This document shows positions 37,867-50,500 of a stretch of 64,000 nucleotides of DNA, in pieces (position 1 is the stretch's first letter; every line of letters begins with the position of its first letter). Both the position numbers and the translations under genes were made by a program. The notes under the pieces were generated by a model. It was given only the letters and a program-made list of their open reading frames with translations, ran no database searches and had not been told where the DNA came from. The DNA lies in contig JADNYV010000103.1 of assembly GCA_015501055.1 (NCBI GenBank), forward strand, positions 1 to 64,000, given 5' to 3'. The DNA comes from Mucidula mucida (Eukaryota > Basidiomycota > Agaricomycetes > Agaricales > Physalacriaceae).

Positions 37867-38369
37867 TGATTGGCGAAGAAAATGAGAATAATAGCACTGG
37901 GCTCGGATGAAATGGAGATATTTGGATCAACAGCTTATCCACGCCCCGCGAACGGATATTGCTGCGAGTAAACGAAGAAAGCAAATGTGGATGGGCGACA
38001 ACTAACAAGCTGAGGCAAGTCGTGGTTGTCGTTGAAGCGCAGACTAGAAATTCTATTTCCGAAGGGCATGTTACCGGAGTTCGCCGCCCCTGTACCTCAA
38101 CTTTTTCCTTACTTATCGAAAGAACGCAACATACTTAACAAAATCAACCTGTTACAAGACTATGGATCCAGTTTTCGACACGCTATGTATCGCATCTACC
38201 CCCAGCCGGTATAATGCCGGTCATGGGAAGGTCTAAAACTCGTCTGGATTGTTCTCACTCAGCATCTGTTCAGCCTTGTGCCGAAAGAATTCGCACTTGG
38301 TGACGTAGACGTCTGAAGCATATAAAGAGTCCATTGATATCTCCCAGGCCGTAGCTATCACTGTTCAAT
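37867..38369. other. Divergent promoter region, no gene seen
   Basis: About 0.5 kb between the start of the GRAM-VASt gene (-) and the dehydrogenase (+). The frame at 38026-38214 has no recognisable feature. Confidence 0.4.
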
Positions 38370-39698
38370 ATGCCTCCATCTCTAGAATATCTTCAAGCCA
38401 AAAACCTCTTTGATCTGCGCGGTTCCGTTATAATCGTAACTGGCGGAGGAACTGTGCGTCTCAACCTTTCTCATCTACAATTCACTGGGCCTCATCCACC
38501 CCAGGGTATAGGCTTAATGATCGCGTCTACTCTAATCAGTAACGGCGCTACTGTCTATATCGTCGGACCTCCGGGGACTCAAGCAGACATGGAAGAGTTA
38601 GTCACATGCTTGATCCTCTCTCAACCCAATTAACGCGTCTCTAGAACTTGCAAGCAGTATAACACATCCGTCTCCAATTTTGGCAGCAGTGGGAAGATGT
38701 ACTGCCTTGAGGCTGATATCAGCCAAAAGGTACGGATGCTCGACGCGCCTCAGCTCCGTTTCTGACGCGACGGTCTACGCAGTCCGAAGCCAAACGCCTC
38801 GCTGACGAAATGGCGCGTCGCGAGCCCTACGTCACCGCGCTATTCAACAACGCAGGCATCCTCATAGGTTCCTTCAAGCGACCCAAGAACCATACCGCCG
38901 CCGACTACGTGTCGAGCTTCTTCGACGACATTACCCCCGAGGCATTCGATAAATCACTCAACACAAACGCTGTCGGTCCGTACTGGCTCACATTCGCGTT
39001 CTTGCCTCTTCTAGAGAAATGGAAACTATCCGATAATCCAATAACCAAGAAATTCCCTCCACAAATCATCATGACCAGCAGTATGAATGGATGGACAAAG
39101 GTATGACTACCTGACTGATGAGTCGACTGATACCAGCGGTCATCTAGGATTCTTCAACAGCGGGGTTGTCGTATCCGTACATGTTCTCCAAGAGTGCCGT
39201 TGGCCACGCTACATCTTCACTGGCCCACGAGCTCTTACCGCTCGGTATCCGGGTCAATGGAATCGCGCCAGGCAAGCCAACTTTGCCTATCTTTACCAAC
39301 GTCGGCTGATCGCTAGAATGCTCAGGTTTGTTCCCGAGCGCTGTACGTCTCGCGTTTGATCGACATTGCCCCCCTCACTCTTAAATTGTTTGTAGATGTC
39401 CCTTCCGGGAGCCCCAACCGATGAGAGCGGTACGGTAATCGTTCCAGAAGATTATCATATCGAGTTCGAGGTTCCGTACAAAGAACATGGGTATGGACGA
39501 CCTCGAGATGTCGGCTCGCTGGCACTATTCCTCCTCGTAAACTTCTATGTCACCGGAGAGACCGTATTAATCGACGGAGGAGTGAGTCCCACCATCTTTG
39601 AAATCAGAGGGCTTGGTATGCTCATCCGACTTGAAACAGACCCTGCTCAAGCACCCAAGCTCGTATTAACAATCGATCAGCGCATAAATTACGAATAA
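38370..39698 (+). CDS. Short-chain dehydrogenase/reductase with GC-AG intron and micro-exon
   Basis: Starts MPPSLEYLQAKNLFDLRG. The cofactor site TGGGTGIG is split by an intron after the first TGGGT. Other SDR blocks are LFNNAGIL (NNAG), MTSSMNG (catalytic Ser) and the Tyr-Lys pair in YMFSK, then HELLPLGIRVNGIAPG. To continue in frame to LFPSAMSLPGAP, the transcript must use an intron with a GC donor (39272-39325), a 17-nt exon (39326-39342) and a GT-AG intron (39343-39395). The enzyme is a classical NAD(P)-dependent oxidoreductase of unknown substrate. After VLIDGG the open frame runs on to 39698; alternatively a 26-nt segment with perfect splice sites is removed and the protein ends AWYAHPT. 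Confidence 0.88.
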
Positions 39699-39827
39699 CA
39701 CGATGTAGCAATAATGTACACATTGAAAGCAGTATAGTCCATATCAAGACAAATCTCAGTCATTATCCTATGAATTGAGGTACACTATCTGCCAAGCACG
39801 AAGTAGAGTAATCAATCCGCCACACTG

Positions 39828-40772
39828 CTATCTCTCAGGCGGTGGCAAAAGCGCGCCTCCGGGACTCTCGGGCAAGTATGCGTTTCCGTGCTTGACCGAA
39901 TCCCATCTCTCAATGCGTGAAACATGGCTGGCAGCGCGTGACACCCCCGACATCCTCTTCGCGCGGTCCTGTAACAGAGACGCAATCGCGACGGTATCGG
40001 CTCTCGCCAAAGGCGCACCTTCCTCCTCCGGCGCGCGCGCATTCACCACGATGTAGTCCGGCGCTGGTGGTAGCACCTCATTCGAGAATTGATACCCCGC
40101 GGACGTCTGCGAGTACACCGACGCGGACGATTTCGCGGAAGTAACAGGCTCTGAATTCGAAACAGACACTGCAACGGCTGATTTTGGCACAACAGCAGCG
40201 TTCGGGATGATCAGGCGGGGAAGACACTTCGGGCTGTTCTGCAATGATCTGTGCTCGGGTGGGGAGGACGGCGGTGTAGACGGAATGGGGAACGGGTCGT
40301 TGCTCTCGTAGATGTTCCTAGACATCGTGCTCAGATCGTTTGCGAGTGAGGGTTGTGCCGCGTTGGGGAAGCGCGGGAGATATTGGGGTTCGTCATAAGA
40401 CAGGGCACGAGAATAGCGCGTCGTATCCGACCACGACTGCGATATAGAAGAGCCGCGCATGCTGTCGTAAAAGTACCCTGGCGAATCCTCTCGGAGATGG
40501 CCATCGGGAATGAGGTGCTCCATCGTGCTTTGGTTTCGTGCATGACCGGATGAGTAGTCCCCAAGCGAACGCGGTATAGCCTCCCTTCTGTTTCTGTTCC
40601 TCCGTTTGCGCAAGATGGCACGAATGACAAAAACACTGAGCATTATTCCAGCAACTCCAGCAACGATTCCTGAAATCAGAGCGATTTTGGCATCTTGCGT
40701 CAAGGATGCGTCCTTCGTCGTGGATGGAGGTGGGGTGTTATTGTCGCGTAATGTAAAGTGTGATGGGGGCAT
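39828..40772 (-). CDS. Single-pass membrane protein with Ser/Pro-rich cytoplasmic tail
   Basis: The chosen start at 40772 gives MPPSHFTLRDNN; the frame is open upstream to 40853. A short Thr/Pro-rich stretch precedes one membrane helix (IALISGIVAGVAGIMLSVFVI) with a basic stop-transfer patch RKRRNRNRR. The remaining 230 or so residues are rich in Ser, Pro and Tyr with several RSLG/RYSR-like potential phosphorylation sites. No signal peptide before the helix and no fold recognised. It looks like the C-terminal half of fungal wall-sensor-like proteins, but an ectodomain is missing. Function unknown. Confidence 0.7.
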   Translation of the reverse strand: MPPSHFTLRDNNTPPPSTTKDASLTQDAKIALISGIVAGVAGIMLSVFVIRAILRKRRNRNRREAIPRSLGDYSSGHARNQSTMEHLIPDGHLREDSPGYFYDSMRGSSISQSWSDTTRYSRALSYDEPQYLPRFPNAAQPSLANDLSTMSRNIYESNDPFPIPSTPPSSPPEHRSLQNSPKCLPRLIIPNAAVVPKSAVAVSVSNSEPVTSAKSSASVYSQTSAGYQFSNEVLPPAPDYIVVNARAPEEEGAPLARADTVAIASLLQDRAKRMSGVSRAASHVSRIERWDSVKHGNAYLPESPGGALLPPPER

Positions 40773-41666
40773 TAGAGGAAGCCGTGCGAGGAAGCTGACA
40801 TGATGATTCAATGGATATCGAGTTGAGACGCGACGAGACTTACGATAAACCACGACAACGCAAAAGTCACCGACAGAAAAGAAGAAGAAATGAAACTAGG
40901 CAGGTCGCATATATATATGTATATGCCACAGAGAGCACAGGTTAAGGATCCGGTGCACCCCCTCCTGGATTGGAAATTGGCAGGCAAGGTGCGCCCGAAA
41001 TTCCCAAGCAAAGCACCGTTTCAAGGTCATAACGGAGGCTAGTATCAGGCAGAGCTCTGTATCATGGAAGGTCATGCCCGAGAGGTCCAGCTGATAGAAG
41101 AGTGTCGAGTTAGGCGATGCCTACATGAAACCCGCCGATTGATTATGTAGCGCCCCATATTACATAGCAGAACGCACGATACGGGGCAATACCGGACAGA
41201 TCGTCAACATGAACCCCATTGTTGAATGTTGAACTTGAAGATGTGCTTGAAAGAAAGTTAAGGCCAAAAGCCGCCACGATCGAAGTCTGCCAGAAAATTC
41301 CCACGTATCATGTCTCGACTCTCTTCTCAACTTCCGTGAACATTATCGCCTCAACATCTCTTGGAAGAAGCTGCGAGAGCCTTCTCCAGAGCTGTGACCT
41401 GTTGAAATGACCTCGAGCCATAAAGCATCATGCTTCAGGGTTGCGTTCTATATACGCGATCGACCACTGCTGAAAAGTCCTACGCCCGCGAGTGTGACTA
41501 CTTCAGATACATCTGCTTGGTTCGATAATCTTGTAGTACATCATATGCGCTCTCGAGATCCATACTGGAGATCACTGGCACATGTTAGTATCAGATGATG
41601 GAGGTGGATATGGGATCAGAAGGCACCACTGGGCTAAAATTTCCGTTCCCATGCACTGCAGGTTCA
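40773..41666. other. 0.9-kb divergent intergenic region, no supported gene
   Basis: Frames at 41219-41410 and 41407-41598 have no domain. A TATATATATG stretch near 40910 could serve as a TATA-like element for the minus-strand gene. Nothing more is supported. Confidence 0.4.
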
Positions 41667-42869
41667 ATGCGTCTCCACCGTAGACTCCTCCTCGTCGTGG
41701 CTGCAGTGCTCTCAGTCACGTATCTCTACACCCATTTCAGCACACGGCCTCCATATGCGCTCTATGCCGAGCTCCAGGACTTGGAGCTAAAGTCATTCAT
41801 CCACCCAGAGAGGTCGACGCGTTATGTGCACTTCAATAACTCTCACACGGGAGACTATACCAGCCAAGTGCATGATGTCCTCATGTCCCATTTCCTCGCC
41901 ACCGCGTCTGATCGCGTCTACCTGTATGAACCGCTTGTTTGGCACCCCAGAAAGCAGGAAATCTCTTTGACAGCTTTTCTTCTGGGCGTGACGCGGGACT
42001 CCGTGCCCGTTTCCTTTATGCACGATGTGTGTTCTGAGGAAGACACGACCCATGTTTCCATCCACGCAAATGCAATCAATCAACCCTGGACTGTAGCCCA
42101 AACGACGCTAGCCGCTACGGCGCGCTGCCTTGTCGTAGACAACTGGAGCGCCATCCTCGAGTGCGTAGTCCCTTCTTAACCGGTTATTCTCTCTGAACTT
42201 TTGCGGAAGGTCTTTAGATCACGATACCATCCACAACATGTTCCCTGATTTTTCAAGCTATCTATATGACCCTTTGCATGGTCCCCCGAGATACAACATC
42301 TTGCGTCGCGCACCGAAGCCTTTCTAGGTCTCCGGTCCCCTTCAGCGCCAGGGGACATCGCCGTCCACATTCAGCGAGCCGACGACTTCCGATCCCACTG
42401 CCGCTCCCTTACAGCGTCCCGTAAAGCGTTTACATTGTGGAACACTCACCCCTCACTACGTGTCCTTCATCCTCCTTTAGACCCTAGTAATGCCACTTCA
42501 GTAATAGAACATTGTTATCCGCCATCCCTTCGTATTCTGGATGCGATACAAGACGCTCTCGAACGTGCTAGTCCTCTCGTCAAAACCGCGTATCTTCTAC
42601 ACGACGAAGAGTGGAATCACCTAGCTATTTACCCGCAGATCTGGAAACTAGAGGCCGTCTTGAAACAACGCACGCGCATCATAAGTGTGGTACACAGTGG
42701 GATGATGCCAACTAGATGGGGAGATGGCGACTTCAAAGTAGGAGCGGACATGGAGGTTGCGATCAAAGCAGATGCTTTTGTTGGTATAGGATATTCGAGT
42801 TTATCGAGTCAGGTCGTGGCTTTGCGAACTGCTTTTGGAAGGAGTATCGATACGGTTGTCCTACTATGA
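41667..42869 (+). CDS. O-fucosyltransferase-like type II membrane protein (one frame slip)
   Basis: The start at 41667 gives MRLHRRLLLVVAAVLSVTYL, a signal anchor typical of Golgi glycosyltransferases. Conserved stretches follow: THVSIHANAINQPWTVAQ, ARCLVVDNWSAIL, and after an intron VHIQRADDFRSHC, which matches the His-x-Arg/Gln-Arg-x-Asp-Asp-Phe sugar-nucleotide motif, then AFVGIGYSSLSSQV near the C-terminus. This pattern is seen in a basidiomycete family related to GDP-fucose protein O-fucosyltransferases. Fungal acceptors are unknown. The frame slips at 42311-42314: CACCGAAG would need one extra C to read APEAFLGLRSP. The 3' end lies 163 bp from the convergent GH63 gene. Confidence 0.75.
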
Positions 42870-43032
42870 TGTTGAACGCGATTCCACTTGCAAACAAGTA
42901 TCGTGTCTATTGCTGAATTTCTGATGCGGGTATTACATGTGTTGGGTGTCTATCTATCGTGAATAGTATAGTGTACAGACTTTTTAGGTATACAGCCTAA
43001 TTTACAACATAAAACAGCTGAACAATCCATTT

Positions 43033-46000
43033 CTACAAAGCATCTGGGGACAAGTCACCAAGGGTGTTTCGATCAAAGCTGCTCATGGCGCTGAAAGCAG
43101 ACTTCGCATCGTCGCCAAACTCAGACCGAGAATCAATCGTTTCCTTTTACAAAATCAGCAACGTCTAGCTAGAGAACTGTTGAGACTTACATCGAAGTAA
43201 TGATGAGCGAGACTACGAGGAGCTGGACAAAGATTGAGCGTTTTACACATCCATATCAGCAGGACTGCTTACTCTTCGGAGTTTTCGGCAAGCGGCAGGT
43301 GACTCCGCTTTGCAGAATGTGGTACGCCACTAATCCAGACCTAAGGAACGAGCGCGATAGGTTCAGAATTCATTCCGCACTACCTTGACGAACTTACCAG
43401 CCCGTCTGATGGGATGCGCCAAGACCTTTGCCGCTATCAGCGTGGAAGAACTGTCAGATGAAAGTGAGTCCAACGTCAACATGGAACGACATCACATACC
43501 TCATAAAACCAGACGTAGTCCCGGAAATGAGGGTCATGATCAAGTTTATCCACACCACCATTTGTCGCTCGTTTGCCTTGCATGTCGCGACCGAAGATAT
43601 GAATGATTCTATGTTGGATTTCTTCCGCGACACCGGCAAGGTTCATGTAGTCTCCACTGCCAGTAGGGCATTCGACCTATAAAATTTTAGATTTTGGTGG
43701 AAGGAAAGACAGTATGTTGGGTGCCACCTGAAGTTCGTCACCGTAGTACTGATAGAATCTCTGCAAGCTCTCGATGAGCAAAAAGTTGGTAGCCAACCCT
43801 AAGGGAAACTCAGTATCAGTCGAAGGGAGCGGTGCAGCACGTACAGATAGGTCCTCTCCAATTGGAATTGCCGCCAAACATTCCGGATAACGAATCGCCT
43901 GGCCAGTAGTTCACCTCGTAGCGCTGACCGTTCACATCCATGCCCCATGGATGTTCCTGATGCAGTTTGGACAAACTGGAGAAATAAGCCAGAAGTAGGT
44001 GACAATCCAAGACAAGACTTACGAACGAATACCATGCTCACTCAAAAACTCGTCTTCGTCCAACATCTTTTCCAATATCTGTACTAGACGTTCCTTGCTG
44101 GCCAGAGCCATCAACCTGCGTTCATCCTTACCACGAACTGGAACACGAAACATGAGTGAGAGCGAGATACATGAGATCAAGAGGACGGACCTTTCATGTT
44201 CGCCATGTTACGCGCCGCGACCTCGGGACGGTTGTCAATAAACCATTCTACACGCTTCTTGAAACCCGGGAACCGGTTCAAGGTAGCCGGCTCTAAGACC
44301 AGTGTCGCGTAAAGCGGAATGAGACCAACAAGACTTCTAACAGGTAGCTGCATGGAATTGCCTGGGCCGAACTGGATGGCATCGTAATACATTCCATCCT
44401 GTTCGTTCCACAGACTGAACTCATCATCACCCTCTTTGTAGGTCATGGCGTCCGCGATAAAGATGAAGTGCTGGATGTATATCAGAAGAGGGCGTTTCAG
44501 GATCACGAAAAGATCTAACCTCAAAGAATTTGGAAGCAATATCCTCATAAACTGGATTATGTTTGGCGAGCTCAAGGGCCATGTTCAACCTGTCACAACA
44601 GTCAATTGAGGGATATCAAGAGCTGTGTAGACGAACATGTTGAGACAATAAAATGCCATCCAAGCAGTTCCGTCGGCTTGACGTAAGACGCCTCCGGTAG
44701 GAAGTGGCTCTGATCGATTGAATGCGCCAATATTGTCCAAACCAAGGAAGCCTCCCTCAAAGACGTTGTTGCCACCTTGATCCTTGCGGTTTACCCACCT
44801 GAAACCGCGGTGTTAGGCGAGGCAACATGAGAATGGGAATTCTGACCAAGTGAAATTGAGGAGCAGCTTTTGGAAAACACGCTCTAGGAAGCCTAAATCT
44901 TCTGTACCGTGAAGCTTGCGCTCAATTTTGAAGACACGGAAAGTCGCCCTGTGAGATGTGCACTAAGTAAATGTCAATAGCCTTCATTCATAATCATACT
45001 CACCAAGCGTGAACAGGAGGATTGACGTCGCTAAAGTTCCATTCGTACGCAGGAATCTGACCATCAGGTTTCATGTACCATTCACGGGTGAGCAGGTCAA
45101 GCTGCTTCTTCGCGAAGGCTGGGTCGACGACGGCAAGAGGAATGCAATGGAAGGCGGAATCCCACGCAGCGAAGAAAGGGTATTCCCACCTATAAATTTC
45201 TAAATACCATCTTGTCTGGGACGAAGACGAATGCTTACTTATCGGGCATTGACAGAATGTCAGCTATATGCATGTGTCGCCATTCCTAAATATCTATTGA
45301 GCAAAGCCTAGTGGATATATCAAAGAACGTACGCGATTCCGAATGAATTTCCGTTCTGGGGGAGGAGCTGGCTGAGCAGGATCACCTGCAATCCATTCGC
45401 TTTGGATGAACTGGTAATATTGTTTCGTCCAAAGCATGCCGCCGAGCGCTTGCCTCATGATCTGCTTCAGGTCGTCACTGATGGGTCCAAAGACGAATGA
45501 ATTATAGAATTCGTCAGCTTCCTGGCGACGCGCCTCCACAGCATCATCGAATAGTCCTTCGTCCATGATACTCGGATCTTTGCGTGCAGAGAGTGGCGTC
45601 ATTTTAAGCCGTACAACAACGCAGCCACCTTGTCCAGGAACATCATGGAAAGTATAGTGTGCGGCAGACTTGGTTCCCGTCTTGTCGGGGTTCACATAGG
45701 TCGGACCAGCTGGAAATGGCGTGCATGGGCCTTCCTCTCGTTCCGCGGGCAGCGGGGCACCAAAGGACGATGCCGTACGAGTTCTAATTCTCCTCGAAAA
45801 GAAGTCTTCTTGAGAATCGGACGCGGGAGGGCGATGGGAGGGAATGATGTGATCATGGAACGCGTCCTTTACGTAGGGAGTCTCGTTCTGTCCACCATAC
45901 AACCTGCTAAAGTTCGTGTTGTTTTCGGTGAAGAGCAATTCGGGCTCTATGACATCATCAGGGTCCCCGATGAAGTTGCCAGCAGGCCCAACTGGAGGAG

Positions 46001-47101
46001 GGGAAGGAAGACAGTAGAGATGCGTCTTGTGGAGCTCAGGATGCTTCGCAGTGATGCAATTGATATCATTCCGAGTCGATGCGCTCATTGAGGGCATCGG
46101 CGGCTTCTCGAGAGGCCAAGACCAGGTGTTGGGAAACCAAAACTGGGGGATGATATGAAGGGTGGCTGGGTCAGGACCTCGGTTGTAGCTGGTAATGCGA
46201 ACGTAAACGTTATCCGGATCGTCCTCATCTTTGGCATACTGGGGAGGGTAAGCAAGGCGCAAACGTTGACAAGCTATAAAGATTTACCTCGACGAAGATA
46301 TCCCAATAACGATCCTCATCAAACGCGTCCGTGTCCAAGATCTCGAACTCTGAGACATCGCGACCGCGATTCTGGTTCTCAGTGACCAGCTCCTCGTACG
46401 GATAGCGGCGCTGGGGATACTTGTAAAGGAACTTCATGTATGAATGGGTAGGGGTCGAGTCGAGATAATAGTAGAGTTCTTTCACGTCCTCGCCATGGTT
46501 GCCCTGATGACCAGTGACACCGAAAAGACGCTCCTTAAGGATGGGGTCCTCGCCGTTCCAAAACGAGAGAGCAAAGCAGAGACGCTGATGGTTGTCTGAT
46601 ATGCCAGCCATACCATCTTCGCCCCAGCGATATGCACGAGAGCGAGCGTGCTCGTGGGGGAAATGACTCCAGGCATCACCGTTACCCGAGTAATCCTCGC
46701 GAACAGTGGCCTAAAAAGACGCATATATGCGTGTTCAATACGGTGGAGCACGAAAATGACGAGTTACATACCCATTGCCTGTCACTAAGATACGGGCCCC
46801 AACGTTTCCAGTGCCGCTCCTTACTGACATCTTGCACTAGGCGATGTCTTTCGACACCGTTGTACTCTGCACCCAATTGGGCGGCGAGACGCTCACGGAA
46901 AGAGGCCTGCTCTGTGACGTTGGGGTTGTCGCCCGACTCTGCGGCCTTGTATAGCTTAGGCGGGGGAACAGGAGAACTCATGGGCTTTGGAATGTTGATC
47001 GTCAAACCTGGCTCGCGCTCCGACGATGGTGGGGGCGTCGCGTCGGCGCCGGCGCCGCGAAAGAGCTTGTCCTGCACTTTCTTGATCGTATCAGAGGCCA
47101 T
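43033..47101 (-). CDS. Glycoside hydrolase family 63 glucosidase, apparently not secreted
   Basis: Starts [18 protein letters not shown] with no signal peptide or membrane anchor. Conserved GH63 blocks are present in order: [47 protein letters not shown] (with the catalytic Asp of the WDS motif), [28 protein letters not shown] and [20 protein letters not shown]. The C-terminus joins [15 protein letters not shown] and ends LGDLSPDAL after small exons; stop at 43033-43035. Eukaryotic GH63 glucosidase I is an ER type II membrane enzyme trimming N-glycans; this gene instead resembles the soluble branch found in fungi and bacteria, so its substrate may be a cytosolic or storage glucan. About 14 introns, frame clean. 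Confidence 0.9.
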
Positions 47102-47530
47102 GATGGTGGTCGTTACAAAAGGAAAGGGATGGGGAAGACGGATGGCAGTGCGATGGTTTTTCCGTATATATGGGCGTGTAGTGACGACGCGTCAGAGGTG
47201 CATCATGATCTCGGTCTCGGGGTACACTCCTTTTAAAGGCATGGTGGCCTCAACTATCAATACCACCAAACAATGCTGAACAGTGAATAGCTTGACCAGT
47301 TCACTCGCGAGAAAAATGCCAATTGAAACGTGTGATAAGTCAAAAAACTATGCTTAAGAAAAGGATGCAAAGTATGAGACAAATTCCAGAAGGTCCAATG
47401 CCTGCGGTATAGTAGGTAACATATAAAGTAAGGTCGTGGCTTACGCGCGCCCAGGTAAATACAGGTTGGAGTAGCATGTCGAAAGCAGTGAATAGAGATA
47501 AGTACTGTAGTCGTGGAAAACCTTGGTAAT
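47102..47530. other. Intergenic region between GH63 promoter and RhoGAP 3' end
   Basis: About 430 bp. The minus-strand frame at 47257-47814 overlaps RhoGAP exons in another frame and has no domain. Nothing else seen. Confidence 0.4.
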
Positions 47531-50500
47531 TCACTTTGTGGTTGAGAACGGTATCGCCCACGGTCCGTCAGCATCAGCGGCCATGAGCACACTCTGCGTC
47601 CAGTCCTCATGATCTTCGTCGTCATCCAGTATTCCAAGGTGATTGGAGGATGCCGTCGATAGAACAGAGGCGTTGGAAGCGTTACGAGTAGGTTTCGGTC
47701 GGAGATGTGATGGCTGTTCACCGGGAGACAGTATTGGTAGTGTCGCAGTGGACACTGAACGATAGTGATCCGCAATGGGCGTTGGGCCGGAACGCGCGGA
47801 TAGAGATGGCGCATCGTTCAATACCTCTGGCGAGTTGGTATGCTCTAATTGGTGTTCCAACGTCTCGCTAGGAGGAGAAGCGTCTAAACCCATGCTGAGA
47901 CGTAGAGAGGAGGATTCGATGGTGGTATCTAGAACAGGAAGTGGCTTCGGGGAGTGAGACTGAGGTGCAGTAACAGCAGAGATGGGGGTAGAAATGGATG
48001 AATCAGACGCCGACTGGCTTTGTAGGTACGGAGAGGATATGTAAGGCCGCCCGCTTGGCGAGGAGGTCAATGAAGATGCCGACCGCTTCGAGAAGAGAAG
48101 TGTCAATGATGGCTTCTTCAGTCGGCGGCGAGGAGAGCCGGCAAGAGACCCTGAAGGTGACGGAGGGTTGGAGCAACGACCAGGAAGCGATATAAGTGGT
48201 ATTGACCTCCGAGAGGATAATGGAGGGGGCACGGCCATCTGGTCGCGTTCGTCTGAAAGAGGAAACTCAATGTGTCCACTGAGGTTTCCCATGTTCAGTG
48301 CAAGATCGGACGAGCTGGCGATGGTTGGGCATGTAACTGATTCCGGCTTCATGTAGGGATCATTTACGAAAGGAATGTGGGTTAGGGATGGATTTGCAGA
48401 AAACTGGACGGTGTCACTAGAGATTCCGCAGATGACGATAATGGTGGCGGAGAAGAAACACCTAGACGTGATAGAGGGGAAGTCATGGAGTGACCCTCCG
48501 AAATTGAGTCATGCGACGACACATCATCCAAGATGGACCTCGAATCTGAAGACGTGGCGCCGATGGACCGCGGTGAAACTGACCGTTGAGTTGAATCTTC
48601 CAGCGAGACGACAGACTCTCCGAAAACAGCAGCTGGCACATGACGTCTGGGGCCCATTGGTCTAGCTCTGGCATTGCGATCAAAGGAGTTGGCGCTAGGC
48701 AGGGGACGCTCGCTCTTTTCGAGCGATGGACGTTCTTCCTCCACCGAAGTATTCGCATCCATACCGCGGCGGGATGCATGTACGAGAGGTTGGGCAGTAG
48801 ATGGAGCGCTGATGTCAAGTACGACACTTTCTCGTTTGATATCGAGAACAGGCGAATCTAATGGCATAGCATCCCAAATATCCTCGGCTTCGCATAGAAT
48901 CTTCAACAAGGGTGGATTCATGTTCAAGCTCGGACAGAACACCAACAGAAGATTGCTCAACGGCATTTTAGTGGCCTTACTGTCAACCGCAGTAGCTCTG
49001 ATGAGTTCAGCGATGTGCGGATAAGGTCCTTATTCTCTGGTGGAAGCTGGGAAAGCAGCGACTTGAAAGCATTGATCAGAGAGCGAGAGGGTGGACGCAT
49101 GCCAGTAAAACTTGGCATAGCCAGAGTTGACAATGATGGCGGTTTCCGTAATCCAGTGCGAGGGCCTGAGGGAAGTGTAGGCCCTCGGGCACCAGCGCGT
49201 GCACCATTAGCTGACGATTCCTGCGCATTAGAAGCATTTTCCTGTATTAACGCAGCCTCAAAGTAAGGTAGCAGAGCGTGCGTTAAAATGGGTTCAGGAA
49301 CTAATGAACGTGGATGAATATTGGCTCGAGAGCGAGGTAACTTGACACTTACGTTCGCGTAGGAAGGCCTTAAAAACAGACGCAACGGCATGAGGATCCA
49401 GTTCACCAGGGGAACATTCAGTCATATCAAAATCCGCCCCTATATCGATGAGTTGAGAATCAGATGCGCAACTAGCAAAACTTACCTGTGTCAAAATCGG
49501 CACGCAATTTGTTCACATGCGAAGGACGACCAGAGACACTGTACGCCGAATTGACTACAGTTCGCGGTCAAGATGGCTTTGACGTACCGAAAGAGACCTT
49601 CCTCTTGTATACCCCAGAGTAGAAGATGTTGCGCACAACGGACCACGATGGCGGGTAACATCCGCCTCTCCAGCATTTGTAGATGATCTTTGTCGACTAA
49701 TCCAGCTCGGTCTGGTCCCAAGACCTTGTCCAAATCGGCGGCGCTGAATTGCACACCAACGCCGACAGCTGTCTCTCTGGTAACACTCTTTAGATCACGG
49801 CCGAAAACAATACCGCCCACGGCACCTCCACCTCCACCCTTGGTACGCATAGGGCCACGTAACTGTTTGCCCAGATAAGGACCCGAAGGAGTCATGAAGG
49901 CATCTGAATCAGAGATCGAGGAGTTAGCAGAATTGACACTCCAAGCGCCTGACGGTGCATCAGGCGTTCTTCGAGACTTCTTCCCATTACGACCAAGGCC
50001 GGATTGATTTGAGCTGATTCTTGCCAGGTTGTGGTCTGAATATGAGGAAGGGGCTGTGCTAGATGACGAAGAATAACCAGAGTTGCTTGATCCTGATGAG
50101 AACCCACCCCATGCTCGATTCATCTTCTCAACCGCGCGCTTCGCAAGGCCAAACCCACCGGTCATACTGACTGTCGGCTGACGGGAAGATGACGGCGGGG
50201 TTGGCGAGTGTCGCGATGGGGAGCTGTTTGCAGGCGAATGACGCGGCGGAGGTGGAGGAAGACTGCGCTGCGACGGGTTTGCAGTATTTGTAGCTGACCA
50301 GGCGGCCAAACGCCCACGAATGTTGTTACCAGTTGATTGCAATCCAGCACTGGATGGTGATATAATGCCATTAGCAGCTGCTCGTGTAAGCGTCGGCGTT
50401 TCCTGCGATACAGAAGGTGGCAGTCGTGGGTGGGTCTCGTCAAATGACTTGGATGAATATTTAGCGTCAGATACAGTAGTCGCGGTTGCAGATGATGGCG

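Noticed and set aside
47257..47814. 185-residue minus-strand ORF
   Set aside because: It overlaps the RhoGAP C-terminal exon in another frame and shows a random-looking composition.
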